A stretch of DNA of 64,000 nt from Mesorhizobium sp. B2-1-1 (GCF_006442975.2 NZ_CP083954.1:1054001-1118000); one strand, 5' to 3'; positions 29,945-40,003 are shown, counted from the stretch's first letter. The notes: generated by a model not told the origin, from the sequence alone. Numbers and translations are program-made.

Positions 29945-30248
29945 TTCCTGCTTTTCCTCCCGAAACTAACGCCGGCTTGAACCGCCAGCGGGATCGCGGC
30001 GACGCGGCCGCGAATTCGCGCGCATTATTAACAGTTCCGCGATGACGGCAACATTAGACGTTGGGTTTGCGCGGCGGGATGCCGCACATGGGTCCGCGGC
30101 TGCTGTCAGCACTTGCACCGGACCGCTGCTAACTTCATGTTTTCGCGTGCTAAAGCCGGTTTCGATCAAGAAAAAATCAATAGACGGTTAAGCAACTGCG
30201 CGCACAATCCATTGTTGGGAGGAAGGAGAATCAACCCGGGGAGCAAAA
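29945..30248. other. 304-base acs-usg divergent intergenic region
   Basis: This region must hold promoters for both acs and usg, but I cannot place either with confidence. GGAGGAAGGAG lies at about 30220-30230 and GGGGAGC immediately before the usg start. I see no hairpin or repeat. Confidence 0.4.
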
Positions 30249-30521
30249 ATGCGCGACCAGCTTGAAATGGACCTGATGCTGCGGGGCTATGGCCTGACTA
30301 CGGCCAATATCCTTTATCATTTCCCAGACCATCCGCATCTGTTGCAGAGCTTCATATGGCAGGACTACGACATCGCGCCGAAGTTTCCGGTGCTGATCCG
30401 CTTCATCGAGTTCTGGAAGACCAAGCTCGAGGGGCCGCTGCATTCGGTCAGCTACACGCACCAGAAGCTCATCGCGCCCAACGAGTGGCGCAAGGTCGAC
30501 GGCGAATTCGTGCTGCATTAG
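30249..30521 (+). CDS. usg: Usg-like family protein
   Basis: A 90-residue protein of the Usg family, first noted upstream of trp genes in Caulobacter. The core [20 protein letters not shown], then [15 protein letters not shown] and [12 protein letters not shown], is nearly the consensus. It is widespread in Alphaproteobacteria and its function is unknown. Here it is not next to trp genes. Confidence 0.9.
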   Translation: MRDQLEMDLMLRGYGLTTANILYHFPDHPHLLQSFIWQDYDIAPKFPVLIRFIEFWKTKLEGPLHSVSYTHQKLIAPNEWRKVDGEFVLH

Positions 30522-30566
30522 GGGCCGCTGCTTCGAGGCCGTAAGGTCGGCACTCTACGGCGCCCC

Positions 30567-30709
30567 CCTCTGTCCTGCCGGACATCTCCCCCACGAGGGG
30601 GGAGATCGGCAGCTTTGCTAACAGCGCCATCCCTTCACGTTGGAAATTGGCGAAAGCCGAGGTGACATCCAATCTCCCCCCGTGGGGGAGATGTCCGGCA
30701 GGACAGAGG
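30567..30709. repeat. Palindromic intergenic element, about 39-bp arms
   Basis: The arm 30567-30606 (begins CCTCTGTCCTGCCGGACATC) and the arm 30672-30709 are reverse complements except for two extra bases in the left GAGGGG run. The 65-base centre includes the block shared with 3841-3870. The element fills the space between the usg gene and the convergent aldo/keto reductase gene. Confidence 0.85.
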
Positions 30710-30753
30710 CGGGCGCTGCCCCGCTAACCTTCGGCTCTAGCGGTCGGACACGC

Positions 30754-31788
30754 TCAAACCGCCGGCGGGCTCAGCCGGGCGAAGGCCTCCTGGCGGCGGT
30801 AGGGAAAATAAGGGTAGGGCGCGGTGACCTCGCTTGCCGCATCGAGCTTCCCGATCTGCTCCGGCGTCAACGTCCAGCCGACGGCGCCGAGGTTCTGGCG
30901 CAACTGCTCCTCGTTGCGGGCGCCGATGATGACGGACGACACGGTCGGGCGCTGCAACAGCCAGTTGATGGCGATCTGCGGCACGGTCCTGCCTGTCTCC
31001 TGCGCCACCGCATCGAGGGCCTCCATGACCCGGTAGAGATGCTCGTCCTCGACCGGCGGTCCGAAGCTCGCGGTGTCGTGCAGCCGGCTTTTGTCGGGCA
31101 ATGGCTGGCCGCGACGGATCTTGCCGGTCAGGCGGCCCCAGCCGAGCGGGCTCCAGACCAGCGCGCCGACGCCCTGGTCGAGGCCGAGCGGCATCAGCTC
31201 CCATTCATAGTCGCGGCCGACCAGCGAATAGTAGACCTGATGCGCGACATAGCGCGGATAGCCGTGCCTGTCGGCCAGCCCGAGCGATTTCATCACCTGC
31301 CAGCCGGAGAAATTGGAGACCCCGACATAGCGCAATTTGCCGGCGCGCACGAGGCCGTCCAGCGTCGATAGCACTTCCTCGATCGGCGTGCCGGCATCGA
31401 AGGCGTGCAGTTGCAACAGGTCGATGTAATCGGTGCCGAGCCGCTTCAGCGCGGCGTCGACGGCCTTGATCAGCCGCGAACGCGAGGAACCATAGTCGGC
31501 CGGCCCGTCGCCCATCGGCAGCGAGGTCTTGGTCGAGATCAGCACGGCATCGCGCCGGCCCTTGATCGCCTCGCCGAGCACCTCTTCCGAGGCGCCGTTC
31601 GAATAGACATCGGCGGTGTCGAACAGATTGACGCCGGCCTCGAGGCAAATGTCGACCAGCCGCCGCGCTTCCCTGGCGTCGCTGTTGCCCCATGCGCCGA
31701 ACAGCGGGCCGGAACCGCCGAAGGTTCCCGCTCCGAACGAGAGCACCGGCACCTTCAGGCCCGATGCGCCAAGATTTCGATAGTCCAT
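30754..31788 (-). CDS. Aldo/keto reductase
   Basis: A 344-residue NADPH-dependent oxidoreductase with a TIM-barrel fold. The catalytic tetrad is visible: D57 and Y62 (FDTADVYSNG), K87 (STKTSL) and H128 (LLQLHAF). The C-terminal cofactor region SSVIIGARNEEQLRQNL is conserved. The ATG at 31788 has AAGGAG eight bases upstream. It lies 58 bases downstream of an MFS gene on the same strand, both divergent from a LysR regulator, which suggests a common detoxification function. Confidence 0.92.
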   Translation of the reverse strand: MDYRNLGASGLKVPVLSFGAGTFGGSGPLFGAWGNSDAREARRLVDICLEAGVNLFDTADVYSNGASEEVLGEAIKGRRDAVLISTKTSLPMGDGPADYGSSRSRLIKAVDAALKRLGTDYIDLLQLHAFDAGTPIEEVLSTLDGLVRAGKLRYVGVSNFSGWQVMKSLGLADRHGYPRYVAHQVYYSLVGRDYEWELMPLGLDQGVGALVWSPLGWGRLTGKIRRGQPLPDKSRLHDTASFGPPVEDEHLYRVMEALDAVAQETGRTVPQIAINWLLQRPTVSSVIIGARNEEQLRQNLGAVGWTLTPEQIGKLDAASEVTAPYPYFPYRRQEAFARLSPPAV

Positions 31789-31846
31789 TTTCTTACTCCT
31801 TGTGATTTTGAAAGAAGTCGAATCGATCCGGCTTTGCCGGCGAGCT

Positions 31847-33028
31847 TCACGACCGAACGCAGACGGGCGCGCCGAGCGCGGTGCCGCGGTCGAGACGCAG
31901 GGCCAGTCCCGCCACGGCGAGTGCCGCGACCGGCAGCAGCGCGGCGACCCAGGTGAGCGAACCCAGGCCAAGACCTTGGGCAATGACCGCGCCGCCGAGC
32001 CAAGCGCCGGCCGCGTTGCCGAGGTTGAAGGCGGCGATGTTGAAGGACGAGGCGAGGCTCTGGCCAGCACCTTGGGCCTTTTCCAGCACCCACATCTGCA
32101 ATGGCGCCACGGTGGCGAAGGCGGCGGCGCCCAGCAGGCCGACATAGATCACGGCCAACACCTGGCTGTGGATAGCAAAGCTCATGGTCGCCAGAACCAG
32201 GGCGAGCACCACAAGACTGCCGAGCACCGCCGGCACCAGCCAGCGGTCGGCGATCTTGCCGCCGGCGATATTGCCGGCGATGAGGCCGCCGCCGAAGACG
32301 AGCAGGATCGGCGAAACGGCCGCTTCCTTGAAGCCGCTGATCTCGGTCAGCAACGGGGCGATGTAGGTGAAGACGGCGAAGACGCCGGCATAGCCGAGAA
32401 CGGTGGTGGCGAAGCCGAGCAGGACGGGCGTGCGGCGCAGCACGGCGAGATCGGCGCGCAGGTCGCTCTTCACGGGAGTTGCTTGGCTGCGCGGCACCAG
32501 TGCCAGGATGACGGCAAAGGCCGCGAGACCGACCGCGGTCACCGCCCAGAAGGTGGCGCGCCAGCCGAAAGCCTGGCCGAGCCAGGTGCCGAAGGGAACG
32601 CCGAGAATGTTGGCGATGGTCAGGCCGGTGAACATGAGCGCGATCGCCGACGCCTTCTTGTTGGGAGCGACGAGTCCGGTGGCGACCACCGAGCCAACGC
32701 CGAAGAAGGTGCCATGGGCAAAGGCGGTGATGACGCGCGCGCCCATCAATGTCCAATAATCAGGCGCCAGCGCACAGGCCAGGTTGCCAATGGTGAAGAT
32801 CGCCATCAGCGCCAGAAGCACCGTCTTGCGCGGCCAGTTGCCGGTGGCGATCGTCAGCAGAGGTGCTCCGATGACGACGCCCAGCGCATAGCCGGAAATC
32901 AGTTGGCCGGCGGCCGAGATCGAGACGCCGAGATCTTTGCTGACGTCGATGAGCAGGCCCATGATGACGAATTCGGTGACGCCGATGCCGAAGGCGCCGG
33001 CGGCGAGAGCATAAAGAGCGAGAGGCAT
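31847..33028 (-). CDS. MFS transporter (DHA1/AraJ-like efflux family)
   Basis: A 393-residue protein with 12 predicted transmembrane segments. The opening LALYALAAGAFGIGVTEFVI-MGLL and the loop GAPLLTIATGNWPRK identify the drug:H+ antiporter-1/AraJ-like branch, which exports drugs or sugars. The ATG at 33028 gives the canonical N-terminus. It is divergent from a LysR gene and followed by an aldo/keto reductase. Confidence 0.9.
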   Translation of the reverse strand: MPLALYALAAGAFGIGVTEFVIMGLLIDVSKDLGVSISAAGQLISGYALGVVIGAPLLTIATGNWPRKTVLLALMAIFTIGNLACALAPDYWTLMGARVITAFAHGTFFGVGSVVATGLVAPNKKASAIALMFTGLTIANILGVPFGTWLGQAFGWRATFWAVTAVGLAAFAVILALVPRSQATPVKSDLRADLAVLRRTPVLLGFATTVLGYAGVFAVFTYIAPLLTEISGFKEAAVSPILLVFGGGLIAGNIAGGKIADRWLVPAVLGSLVVLALVLATMSFAIHSQVLAVIYVGLLGAAAFATVAPLQMWVLEKAQGAGQSLASSFNIAAFNLGNAAGAWLGGAVIAQGLGLGSLTWVAALLPVAALAVAGLALRLDRGTALGAPVCVRS

Positions 33029-33133
33029 GATGTTTCCACTTCGGCGGTGACGGGCGCCCTGTCCAGGCCGCGCCCCGAACGGGAAGATCGTGTGGCCATG
33101 CGATGTGAACCAGACTTGCTCCAGGCATACTTT

Positions 33134-33152
33134 CTGTGAAATAGATTCACAG
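33134..33152. promoter_or_regulatory. LysR operator palindrome
   Basis: CTGTGAA-ATAGA-TTCACAG is a perfect inverted repeat ending at the base before the LysR start codon. It has the T-N11-A form typical of LysR boxes. Its position implies autorepression as well as control of the divergent MFS-reductase unit. Confidence 0.65.
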
Positions 33153-34058
33153 ATGGCGAGATCCGACATCAACCGTTCCGGCGAGATCGAAGTGTTTGTA
33201 CGCGTCGTCGAGGCGGGCAGCTTTTCGGCGGCGGCACGTGCCTTGCGCATGACCCCGTCCGCGGTGAGCAAATTGATCGCGCGGCTGGAGGCCAGGCTCG
33301 GCGCGCGGCTGGTCACCCGCTCGACGCGCAAGCTGCAACTGACGCCGGAAGGCACTGCTTTCTACGACAGCGGCATGCGCATCCTCGCCGACATGGACGC
33401 GGCCGAGCGCGAGGCGGCCGCCGGGGCGGCGCCGCGCGGCCGGTTGAGGGTCAACAGCTACGTGCCGTTCGGCCACCACCGGCTGATGTCGCTGCTGCCT
33501 CGGTTTCTGGAGCGTTATCCCGAGATTTCCGTCGACGCCGTGCTGACAGACAGCGTGATCGACCTTCTGGAGGAGCGCGCCGATGTGGCGATACGCGCCG
33601 GGCCCTTGCGCGAGTCACGGCTGGTAGCGCGCAAACTGGGGCAGAGCCGGATGGTGCTGGTCGCGGCACCCTCCTATGTCGAAGCGCGTGGGACGCCGCG
33701 CACGCTGGCCGATCTCGGGCGTCACAATATGCTGGCCTTCGGCTTTGCGCGGCATATAGACGGCTGGCCTTTTGTCGATGCGGCAGGTGCGCCGGTCATC
33801 GTCCCGGTTGTCGGAAACGCAACGCTGACCGACGGCGAGGCGATGCGGCGGATCGCGCTGGCGGGAGGCGGAATCGCTAGGCTGGCGCGCTGGCATGTCC
33901 AGCCGGACATCGACGCCGGGGCATTCGTCCCGTTGCTGGAGGAATTCAACCCAGGCGACGAGGAGGCCACCCATGCCGTCTATGTCGGCCAGGGCAAGCA
34001 TCTGCCTGCGCGGGTGCGGGCTTTTCTCGATTTTCTCTCGGAGGCCGTTCGCCTCTAG
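33153..34058 (+). CDS. LysR family transcriptional regulator
   Basis: A 301-residue regulator. The winged helix-turn-helix is at about residues 9-66 (FVRVVEAGSFSAAARALRMT, PSAVSKLIARLEARLGARLV) and the rest is a periplasmic-binding-protein-like effector domain starting near residue 90. It is divergent from the MFS/aldo-keto-reductase pair with 124 bases between starts. The effector is unknown. Its stop codon touches a RIME-like repeat. Confidence 0.93.
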   Translation: MARSDINRSGEIEVFVRVVEAGSFSAAARALRMTPSAVSKLIARLEARLGARLVTRSTRKLQLTPEGTAFYDSGMRILADMDAAEREAAAGAAPRGRLRVNSYVPFGHHRLMSLLPRFLERYPEISVDAVLTDSVIDLLEERADVAIRAGPLRESRLVARKLGQSRMVLVAAPSYVEARGTPRTLADLGRHNMLAFGFARHIDGWPFVDAAGAPVIVPVVGNATLTDGEAMRRIALAGGGIARLARWHVQPDIDAGAFVPLLEEFNPGDEEATHAVYVGQGKHLPARVRAFLDFLSEAVRL

Positions 34059-34159
34059 AGCAGTTCACCGTTTCGTGGAAACGGCGAACCGCTCTAACTC
34101 TTTGTTTTGACGCAATTCTGGACAGAAAACCGCACACACTTTTCTTGGAATTGCTCTAA
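34054..34159. repeat. RIME-like mosaic repeat, copy 2
   Basis: The first module is AGAGCAGTTC (34056-34065) paired with GAACCGCTCT (34085-34094), enclosing CCGTTTC-GTG-GAAACGG. The second module pairs GCAATTCTGG with a TTGGAATTGC arm. It shares its two-hairpin plan and sequence blocks with 19183-19288. Confidence 0.7.
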
Positions 34160-34163
34160 CTGA

Positions 34164-34192
34164 GAAGCCGCGTACCTAAGGCACGCGGCTTC
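34164..34192. terminator. Bidirectional terminator-like hairpin
   Basis: GAAGCCGCGT (34164-34173) pairs with ACGCGGCTTC (34183-34192) around a nine-base loop between the convergent LysR and aldo/keto reductase genes. No T run follows. Confidence 0.6.
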
Positions 34193-34212
34193 GAAGCAAG
34201 CTCGAAAAGCGA

Positions 34213-35262
34213 TCAGGCCTTCGGCACGAACGGCGCCGGCCGCCGGCCGGCCGCCTGCCGCTCCAGCATCCAGCCGGGATATTCGGCCGGCAGCGCGCTC
34301 ACCTCGTCCAGTCTGGCGAGATCATCGGTATCAAGTTTGAGGTTCGTGGCGGCAAGGTTCTGTTCGAGCTGATCCATGCGGCTGGCGCCGATGATCACGC
34401 TCATCACGAAGGGCTTGGCCAGGACATAGCCTAGTGCCACGGTAGCGACGCTGACGTCATGCTTTTTGGCGATCTCGCGCATGACCGCGACCGCCGCCCA
34501 GGCGCGGTCCTCGTTGACCGGTGGGAAGTTGAAGGAGGCGCGGCGGCCCTGGCCATTGCCGGGCGCACCAGGGCCGTATTTGCCGGACAGCAGGCCGCCG
34601 GCCATCGGCGACCAGACCATCAGACCGAGCTTCTCCTCGTTGATCAGCGGCACGATCTCGCGCTCGAGATCACGACCGGCGATCGAGTAATAGGACTGGA
34701 TGGTCTCGAAGCGGGCAAAGCCCTTGCGGTCGGCTATGCCAAGCGCCTTGGCGATGCGCCAGGCCTGCCAGTTGGATACGCCGACATAGCGGACCTTGCC
34801 GCTGGCGACGAGATCGTCCAGTGCCCTGAGCGTCTCATCGATCGGCGTCACCGCGTCGGTTCCGTGCAACTGATAGAGATCGATATGATCGAGCTGCAGC
34901 CGTTCCAGGCTGGCATCGACCGAGTCCATGATGTGGCCGCGCGAGGAGCCGCGCTGGTTCGGGCCTTCGCCCATGGCGCCGTGAACCTTGGTGGCGACGA
35001 CCACGCTCGACCTGTCAACGCCGAGATCCCTGAGCGACTGGCCGAGCAGGCGCTCGGATTCGCCGAAGGAATAGACATCGGCCGTGTCGAAGAAATTGAC
35101 CCCGGCGGCGAGCGAGCGGCCGACGATCTCGTTGACGCCTTTCTGGTCGAGACTGGCGATCAGGCCCCATTGGGCATTCTGGCCGGCTGCACCGAAGGTC
35201 ATGGTGCCGAGGCAGAGTTCGGAGACGAACAGGCCGGTATTTCCAAGCTGGTTGTAACGCAT
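34213..35262 (-). CDS. Aldo/keto reductase
   Basis: A 349-residue NADPH-dependent reductase of the AKR superfamily, related to the YajO/Tas-like group. The tetrad is D59 and Y64 (FDTADVYSFGES), K92 (ATKVHG) and H133 (LYQLHG). The segment FVMSVIIGASRMDQLEQNL near the C-terminus is the cofactor loop. The ATG at 35262 gives MRYNQLGNTGLFVSELCLGT, the standard start. It is a different subfamily from the reductase at 30754 and appears to be a single-gene unit. Confidence 0.92.
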   Translation of the reverse strand: MRYNQLGNTGLFVSELCLGTMTFGAAGQNAQWGLIASLDQKGVNEIVGRSLAAGVNFFDTADVYSFGESERLLGQSLRDLGVDRSSVVVATKVHGAMGEGPNQRGSSRGHIMDSVDASLERLQLDHIDLYQLHGTDAVTPIDETLRALDDLVASGKVRYVGVSNWQAWRIAKALGIADRKGFARFETIQSYYSIAGRDLEREIVPLINEEKLGLMVWSPMAGGLLSGKYGPGAPGNGQGRRASFNFPPVNEDRAWAAVAVMREIAKKHDVSVATVALGYVLAKPFVMSVIIGASRMDQLEQNLAATNLKLDTDDLARLDEVSALPAEYPGWMLERQAAGRRPAPFVPKA

Positions 35263-35379
35263 GGCGAAGGCTCCAAAGATTTGTGATGACACAGATCAAA
35301 TAGGAACGGTACGTTTCGTTTCCAGCGCTGGCGTAATCAGCCGGTAGAACTGGACCATCTTGCCGGTGACAGAAACTTG

Positions 35380-35634
35380 TCAGAGATGGACCGCTCGGAT
35401 CATTGTGTTCGGGCGGCGATTGACCTCCTCGACAAACTCGTCATCCCAGACGGGGCCGGAGAGAAGATATTGCGCAAGGGAGGGCTTTGCGCCAACCCAC
35501 CGTTCGTAGTCCTCAACCGCTAGCACCACGGCAGATGGCTGCCCTCGCACCGTAATGGTTTGCGGCCCTTTTTCGCGCGACTGTCTTACCAGCTTCGAGA
35601 GGTTGTTTCTTGCGTCCCGCAGCTGCCAGCTCAA
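35380..35634 (-). CDS. Phd/YefM family antitoxin, orphan
   Basis: An 84-residue protein with the Phd/YefM N-terminal DNA-binding domain (LRDARNNLSKLVRQSREKGP, then QTITVRGQPSAVVLAVEDYE). Family members bind their own operator and neutralise a toxin with the C-terminal tail. The start is a TTG with GAGGAG eight bases upstream, giving the usual MSWQLRDA opening. No PIN or RelE-type toxin follows in the 117 bases before the next gene. It may be a solitary remnant or act on a distant toxin. Confidence 0.8.
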   Translation of the reverse strand: MSWQLRDARNNLSKLVRQSREKGPQTITVRGQPSAVVLAVEDYERWVGAKPSLAQYLLSGPVWDDEFVEEVNRRPNTMIRAVHL

Positions 35635-35734
35635 GAAGACTACTCCTCGCTTAACTCGCAAGATGTGTTCAGTCCGTCTGTGTATCATGGGCTTAGAACT
35701 CACAGACGACAGGGCCAACCCAGGGCGGACGGCT

Positions 35735-36397
35735 TTATCGACTGCCGAAGATCGCCGAACCGACCCTGACACTGGTGGCGCCGAAGGCGATGGCCGTCTC
35801 GTAATCGCCGGACATGCCCATCGACAGTTTGGCGACGCCTGCCTCCCGCGCCAATTTTTCCAGCAGGGCGAAATGCGGGCCGGGGTTCTCGTCCGCCGGC
35901 GGGATGCACATCAGGCCTTCGATGGCGAGGCCGTGGACATCGCGGCAGCGGGCGACGAAGGTCACGGCGTCGCGCGGCTCGATGCCGGCCTTCTGCGGCT
36001 CGGAGCCGGTGTTGACCTGGACGTAGAGCTTTGGTGCCCGGCCTTGTCGGGCGATCTCCTTGGCGAGTTCGGCGGCGATCTTCTCGCGATCGACCGTCTC
36101 GATGACGTCGAACAGCGCCACGGCTTCCCTGGCTTTGTTCGATTGCAGCGGTCCGATCAGATGCAGTTCGACATCGGGGAAAGCCTCTTTCAGCGCCGGC
36201 CACTTGCCCTGCGCTTCCTGCACCCGGTTCTCGCCGAAGACGCGCTGGCCGGCCTCGATGACGGGCCTGATGTCGGCGGCGTCAAAGGTCTTGGAAACGG
36301 CGACCAGCGTCACCGCGCCAGCGTCGCGCCGGGCTTCGCGCTCGGCGGCGGCGATCTGCGCCTTGACCGCGAAAAACTGCTGAACGGCATCGTCCAT
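35735..36397 (-). CDS. YggS family pyridoxal-phosphate homeostasis protein
   Basis: A 220-residue PLP-binding protein. K36 in LVAVSKTF is the Schiff-base lysine, and the glycine-rich SMGMSGDYETAIAFGATSVR binds the cofactor phosphate. YggS proteins have no known catalytic activity but balance PLP and amino-acid pools. The ATG at 36397 gives the family length. It is divergent from leuS with 153 bases between starts. Confidence 0.95.
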   Translation of the reverse strand: MDDAVQQFFAVKAQIAAAEREARRDAGAVTLVAVSKTFDAADIRPVIEAGQRVFGENRVQEAQGKWPALKEAFPDVELHLIGPLQSNKAREAVALFDVIETVDREKIAAELAKEIARQGRAPKLYVQVNTGSEPQKAGIEPRDAVTFVARCRDVHGLAIEGLMCIPPADENPGPHFALLEKLAREAGVAKLSMGMSGDYETAIAFGATSVRVGSAIFGSR

Positions 36398-36550
36398 GTC
36401 CAAATCCCGCTGTTTTGACCGCGTTTTTTCCAGACGCGATACCCATATGGTTGACGGGTTTGCCAAACCATGGTGAACACCCGGACCACATCCAATGGAC
36501 TGCCGAGCTGTCGCCCGCAGTCCGCATGCTTTTTAAGTGAAAAACGTCCC

Positions 36551-39175
36551 ATGGCAACCGAACGATACAATCCGCGCGCGTCAGAGCCCAAATGGCAGAA
36601 GGCCTGGGCCGACAGGAAGCTGTTCGAGGCGCACAACGATGATCCGCGCCCGAAATACTACGTGCTGGAGATGTTCCCGTATCCGTCGGGACGCATCCAT
36701 ATCGGGCATACGCGCAACTATACGATGGGCGACGTGGTGGCGCGCTACAAGCGGGCCAAGGGTTTCAACGTACTGCATCCGATGGGCTGGGACGCCTTCG
36801 GCATGCCGGCCGAGAACGCGGCGATGCAGAACAAGGTCCATCCCAAGGAATGGACCTATCAGAATATTGCCACCATGCGCGAGCAGCTCAAGGTCATGGG
36901 CCTGTCGCTGGACTGGGCGCGCGAATTCGCGACCTGCGATGTCGACTACTACCACCGCCAGCAGATGCTGTTCCTCGACTTTGTCGAGAAAGGCCTGGTG
37001 ACGCGCAAATCCTCGAAGGTCAATTGGGATCCGGAGGACATGACGGTGCTCGCCAACGAGCAGGTCATCGACGGGCGCGGCTGGCGCTCGGGCGCGCTGG
37101 TCGAACAGCGCGAGCTGACGCAATGGTTCTTCAGGATAACCGACTTTGCGCAGGATCTCCTGGATTCGCTCGATCGCCTCGACGAATGGCCCGAGAAGGT
37201 CAAGCTGATGCAGCACAATTGGATCGGCCGTTCGGAAGGCCTGCTGATCCGCTGGCCGCTGGCGGCTCCCGTCGCCGGCGAGCAAGAGCTGGAAGTCTAT
37301 ACGACCAGGCCCGACACCATCTTCGGCGCCTCCTTCATGGCGGTCGCCGCCGACCATCCGCTGGCCCGGAAGGCCGCCGAGACCAATCCGGCGCTGGCGA
37401 GCTTTATTGACGAAGTCCGCCATATGGGCACTTCGGTGGCGGCGCTGGAGACGGCCGAGAAGAAGGGCTTCGACACCGGCATCCGCGTCGTGCATCCGTT
37501 CGACGAGAACTGGACGCTGCCGGTCTACGTCGCCAATTTCGTGCTGATGGACTACGGCACCGGCGCCATCTTCGGCTGCCCGTCCGGCGACCAGCGCGAC
37601 CTCGACTTCGCCAACAAATACGGCCTGCCGGTGATCCCGGTGGTGATGCCGGAAGGGGCTGAGCCCAAGACCTTCCAGGTCATCGAGGAAGCCTATGTCG
37701 ACGACGGCGTGATGATCAATTCGCGCTTCCTCGATGGCATGAAGCCGGAGCGGGCGTTCGACGAGGTGGCGAAGCTGCTGGAGCAGAAGACGATCGGCAA
37801 CCGGCCGATGGCCGAGCGCAAGGTCAACTTCCGCCTGCGCGACTGGGGCATTTCGCGCCAGCGCTACTGGGGCTGCCCGATCCCGATGATCCATTGCGAG
37901 GATTGCGGCGTGGTGCCGGTGCCGAAGGCAGACCTGCCGGTGAAGCTGCCCGACGATGTCGAGTTCGACCGCCCAGGCAACCCGCTGGACCGCCACCCGA
38001 CCTGGCGGCACGTCAAATGCCCGCAATGCGGCAAGGATGCGCGGCGCGAAACCGACACGATGGACACGTTCGTCGATTCGTCCTGGTATTTCGCCCGCTT
38101 CACCGCGCCCTGGGCGAACGAGCCGACCGACCCGAAGGCGGCGAACGAGTGGCTGGCCGTCGACCAGTATATCGGCGGCATCGAGCACGCGATCCTGCAT
38201 CTGCTCTATTCGCGCTTCTTCACCCGGGCCATGCGCGAGACCGGCCATCTCGACCTGGCCGAGCCGTTCAAGGGCCTGTTCACGCAAGGCATGGTGGTGC
38301 ACGAGACCTATCGCGTGGGATCGGCATCGAACGGGCGCTGGCTGGCGCCGACCGAGGTGCGGCTGGAGGACGTCGACGGCAAGCGCCGCGCCGTCGAGAT
38401 CGCCACGGGCGAGACGGCGGAGATCGGCTCCCTGGAAAAGATGTCGAAGTCGAAGAAGAACACGGTCAGCCCGGAAGACATCACCGACGGCTACGGCGCC
38501 GACACCGCGCGCTGGTTCATGCTGTCGGATTCGCCGCCCGAACGCGACGTCGAATGGACCGACGATGGCGCCGCCGGCGCGCATCGCTTCATGCAGCGCA
38601 TCTGGCGCCTGGTCTCGACCGCGGCCGAATCGCTGGCCGGCATCGCACCCATAGCGGGCGGTGGCGGTGAAGCCGGGGCGGTTTCCAAGGCCACGCACAA
38701 GATCCTGAAAGCGGTCGGCGAGGACATCGAGAAACTCGCATTCAACCGCGCCATCGCCCGCATCTATGAACTCGCCAACGTGCTGACCACGCCGCTCAAT
38801 GACGTGGCCGAAGGCAAGGCCGATACCGCGCTCAAAGGCGCCTGCCGGGAGGCCGTGGAGGTGCTCGTGCACCTGATCGCGCCGATCATGCCGCATCTGG
38901 CCGAGGAATGCTGGGAGGCGCTCGGCGGTGCCGATCTGGTCGCCGAACGGCCGTGGCCGATCTTCGACCCGGCGCTGGTCGTTGACAATGAGGTCACCTA
39001 TCCGGTCCAGGTCAACGGCAAGAAGCGCGGGGATTTGACAATTGCCCGCGACGCGGACCAAGGTGCGGTCGAAAAAGCCGTGCTCGCTCTCGACTTCGTG
39101 CAGAAGGCGCTCGAAGGCAAGGCTCCGCGCAAGGTGATCATCGTGCCGCAGAGGATCGTCAATGTCGTTGCCTGA
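36551..39175 (+). CDS. leuS: Leucyl-tRNA synthetase
   Basis: An 874-residue class I synthetase that charges tRNA-Leu. The HIGH motif is in [15 protein letters not shown] near residue 45, an editing CP1 domain follows ([13 protein letters not shown]), a zinc-type CxxC pair is seen in HCEDCG and CPQCGK, and KMSKSKKN is near residue 630. The C-terminal domain ends near residue 874. It overlaps lptE by 14 bases, which indicates an operon. Confidence 0.99.
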   Translation: MATERYNPRASEPKWQKAWADRKLFEAHNDDPRPKYYVLEMFPYPSGRIHIGHTRNYTMGDVVARYKRAKGFNVLHPMGWDAFGMPAENAAMQNKVHPKEWTYQNIATMREQLKVMGLSLDWAREFATCDVDYYHRQQMLFLDFVEKGLVTRKSSKVNWDPEDMTVLANEQVIDGRGWRSGALVEQRELTQWFFRITDFAQDLLDSLDRLDEWPEKVKLMQHNWIGRSEGLLIRWPLAAPVAGEQELEVYTTRPDTIFGASFMAVAADHPLARKAAETNPALASFIDEVRHMGTSVAALETAEKKGFDTGIRVVHPFDENWTLPVYVANFVLMDYGTGAIFGCPSGDQRDLDFANKYGLPVIPVVMPEGAEPKTFQVIEEAYVDDGVMINSRFLDGMKPERAFDEVAKLLEQKTIGNRPMAERKVNFRLRDWGISRQRYWGCPIPMIHCEDCGVVPVPKADLPVKLPDDVEFDRPGNPLDRHPTWRHVKCPQCGKDARRETDTMDTFVDSSWYFARFTAPWANEPTDPKAANEWLAVDQYIGGIEHAILHLLYSRFFTRAMRETGHLDLAEPFKGLFTQGMVVHETYRVGSASNGRWLAPTEVRLEDVDGKRRAVEIATGETAEIGSLEKMSKSKKNTVSPEDITDGYGADTARWFMLSDSPPERDVEWTDDGAAGAHRFMQRIWRLVSTAAESLAGIAPIAGGGGEAGAVSKATHKILKAVGEDIEKLAFNRAIARIYELANVLTTPLNDVAEGKADTALKGACREAVEVLVHLIAPIMPHLAEECWEALGGADLVAERPWPIFDPALVVDNEVTYPVQVNGKKRGDLTIARDADQGAVEKAVLALDFVQKALEGKAPRKVIIVPQRIVNVVA

Positions 39176-39740
39176 TCGGGAAAAGACAGAGCTGAGCCGT
39201 TTGCTGCGCCGTGCCGCGCTTGCCGGCCTTGTCGGCTCGCTTGCGCTCGTTTCGGCCTGCCAGGTGCGGCCGCTCTACTCGAGCGCGCCGCTGTCGACCG
39301 GCTCGAGCGCCAATGCCGAACTGGCGTCGATCGCCATCAAACCGGTCAGGACGCGTTACGGCCAGCAGGTGCGCAACAATTTGATCTTCGGATTTGGGCG
39401 CGGCGCCGGCGAACCGGCATCGCCGGCCTACTCGCTCGACCTCGGCGTGACCGAAGCCGTTGAATCCTCGGCGCTCGTGCAGGTCGGAACCGACCAGGAC
39501 GAGCCGACCGCCGGTTCGGTGACGCTGACCGCCGGCTACAGGCTGACCGATGCCAAAACCGGGGCGGTGATCGCGACCGGCAAGCGGGCGATCACTTCGT
39601 CCTTCGACAGGCCGCGCCAGGAATTCGCCGCGTACCGGGCACAGATCGATGCCGAGAACCGCGCCGCGCGCGAGCTTGCCAACGCGCTGCAACTGTCCAT
39701 CGCCCAGGATCTCGCACGGCACGGCAAGACGGCCGGTTAG
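39162..39740 (+). CDS. lptE: LPS-assembly lipoprotein LptE
   Basis: A 192-residue outer-membrane lipoprotein that plugs the LptD barrel during LPS export. A lipoprotein signal peptide ends in the lipobox LVSAC with C33 as the lipidated residue, followed by QVRPLYSS, the alphaproteobacterial LptE signature. It starts inside leuS. The DNA polymerase delta gene that often follows is not present here. Confidence 0.88.
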   Translation: MSLPDREKTELSRLLRRAALAGLVGSLALVSACQVRPLYSSAPLSTGSSANAELASIAIKPVRTRYGQQVRNNLIFGFGRGAGEPASPAYSLDLGVTEAVESSALVQVGTDQDEPTAGSVTLTAGYRLTDAKTGAVIATGKRAITSSFDRPRQEFAAYRAQIDAENRAARELANALQLSIAQDLARHGKTAG

Positions 39741-40003
39741 CGCCGCTCTCCGTTTCATGGTGGCATAACAATCTGGTGCCTGAAGGCCGCCTTTGCCACG
39801 GCTCCGGAGCCGGTTCTCCGTTCGCCTTTAGCCGAAGCGCGCGGGTGTGTTGAGGATCGTGGGATGACGATCGGCCGCACGGATCCGATCGTCCGACACC
39901 GCTGTGAAAGTCACGCTTCGCCGCTCTTGGGGGGCCGACGGGAAGCAACTGTTAACCACTCGCTCTCTATTGCTCAGCAGACATTTCAGCGTGAGTCTTG
40001 AGC

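Noticed and set aside
36581..39061. 826-codon minus-strand frame opposite leuS
   Set aside because: Leucyl-tRNA synthetase motifs are complete on the plus strand; the antisense frame has no recognisable domain.
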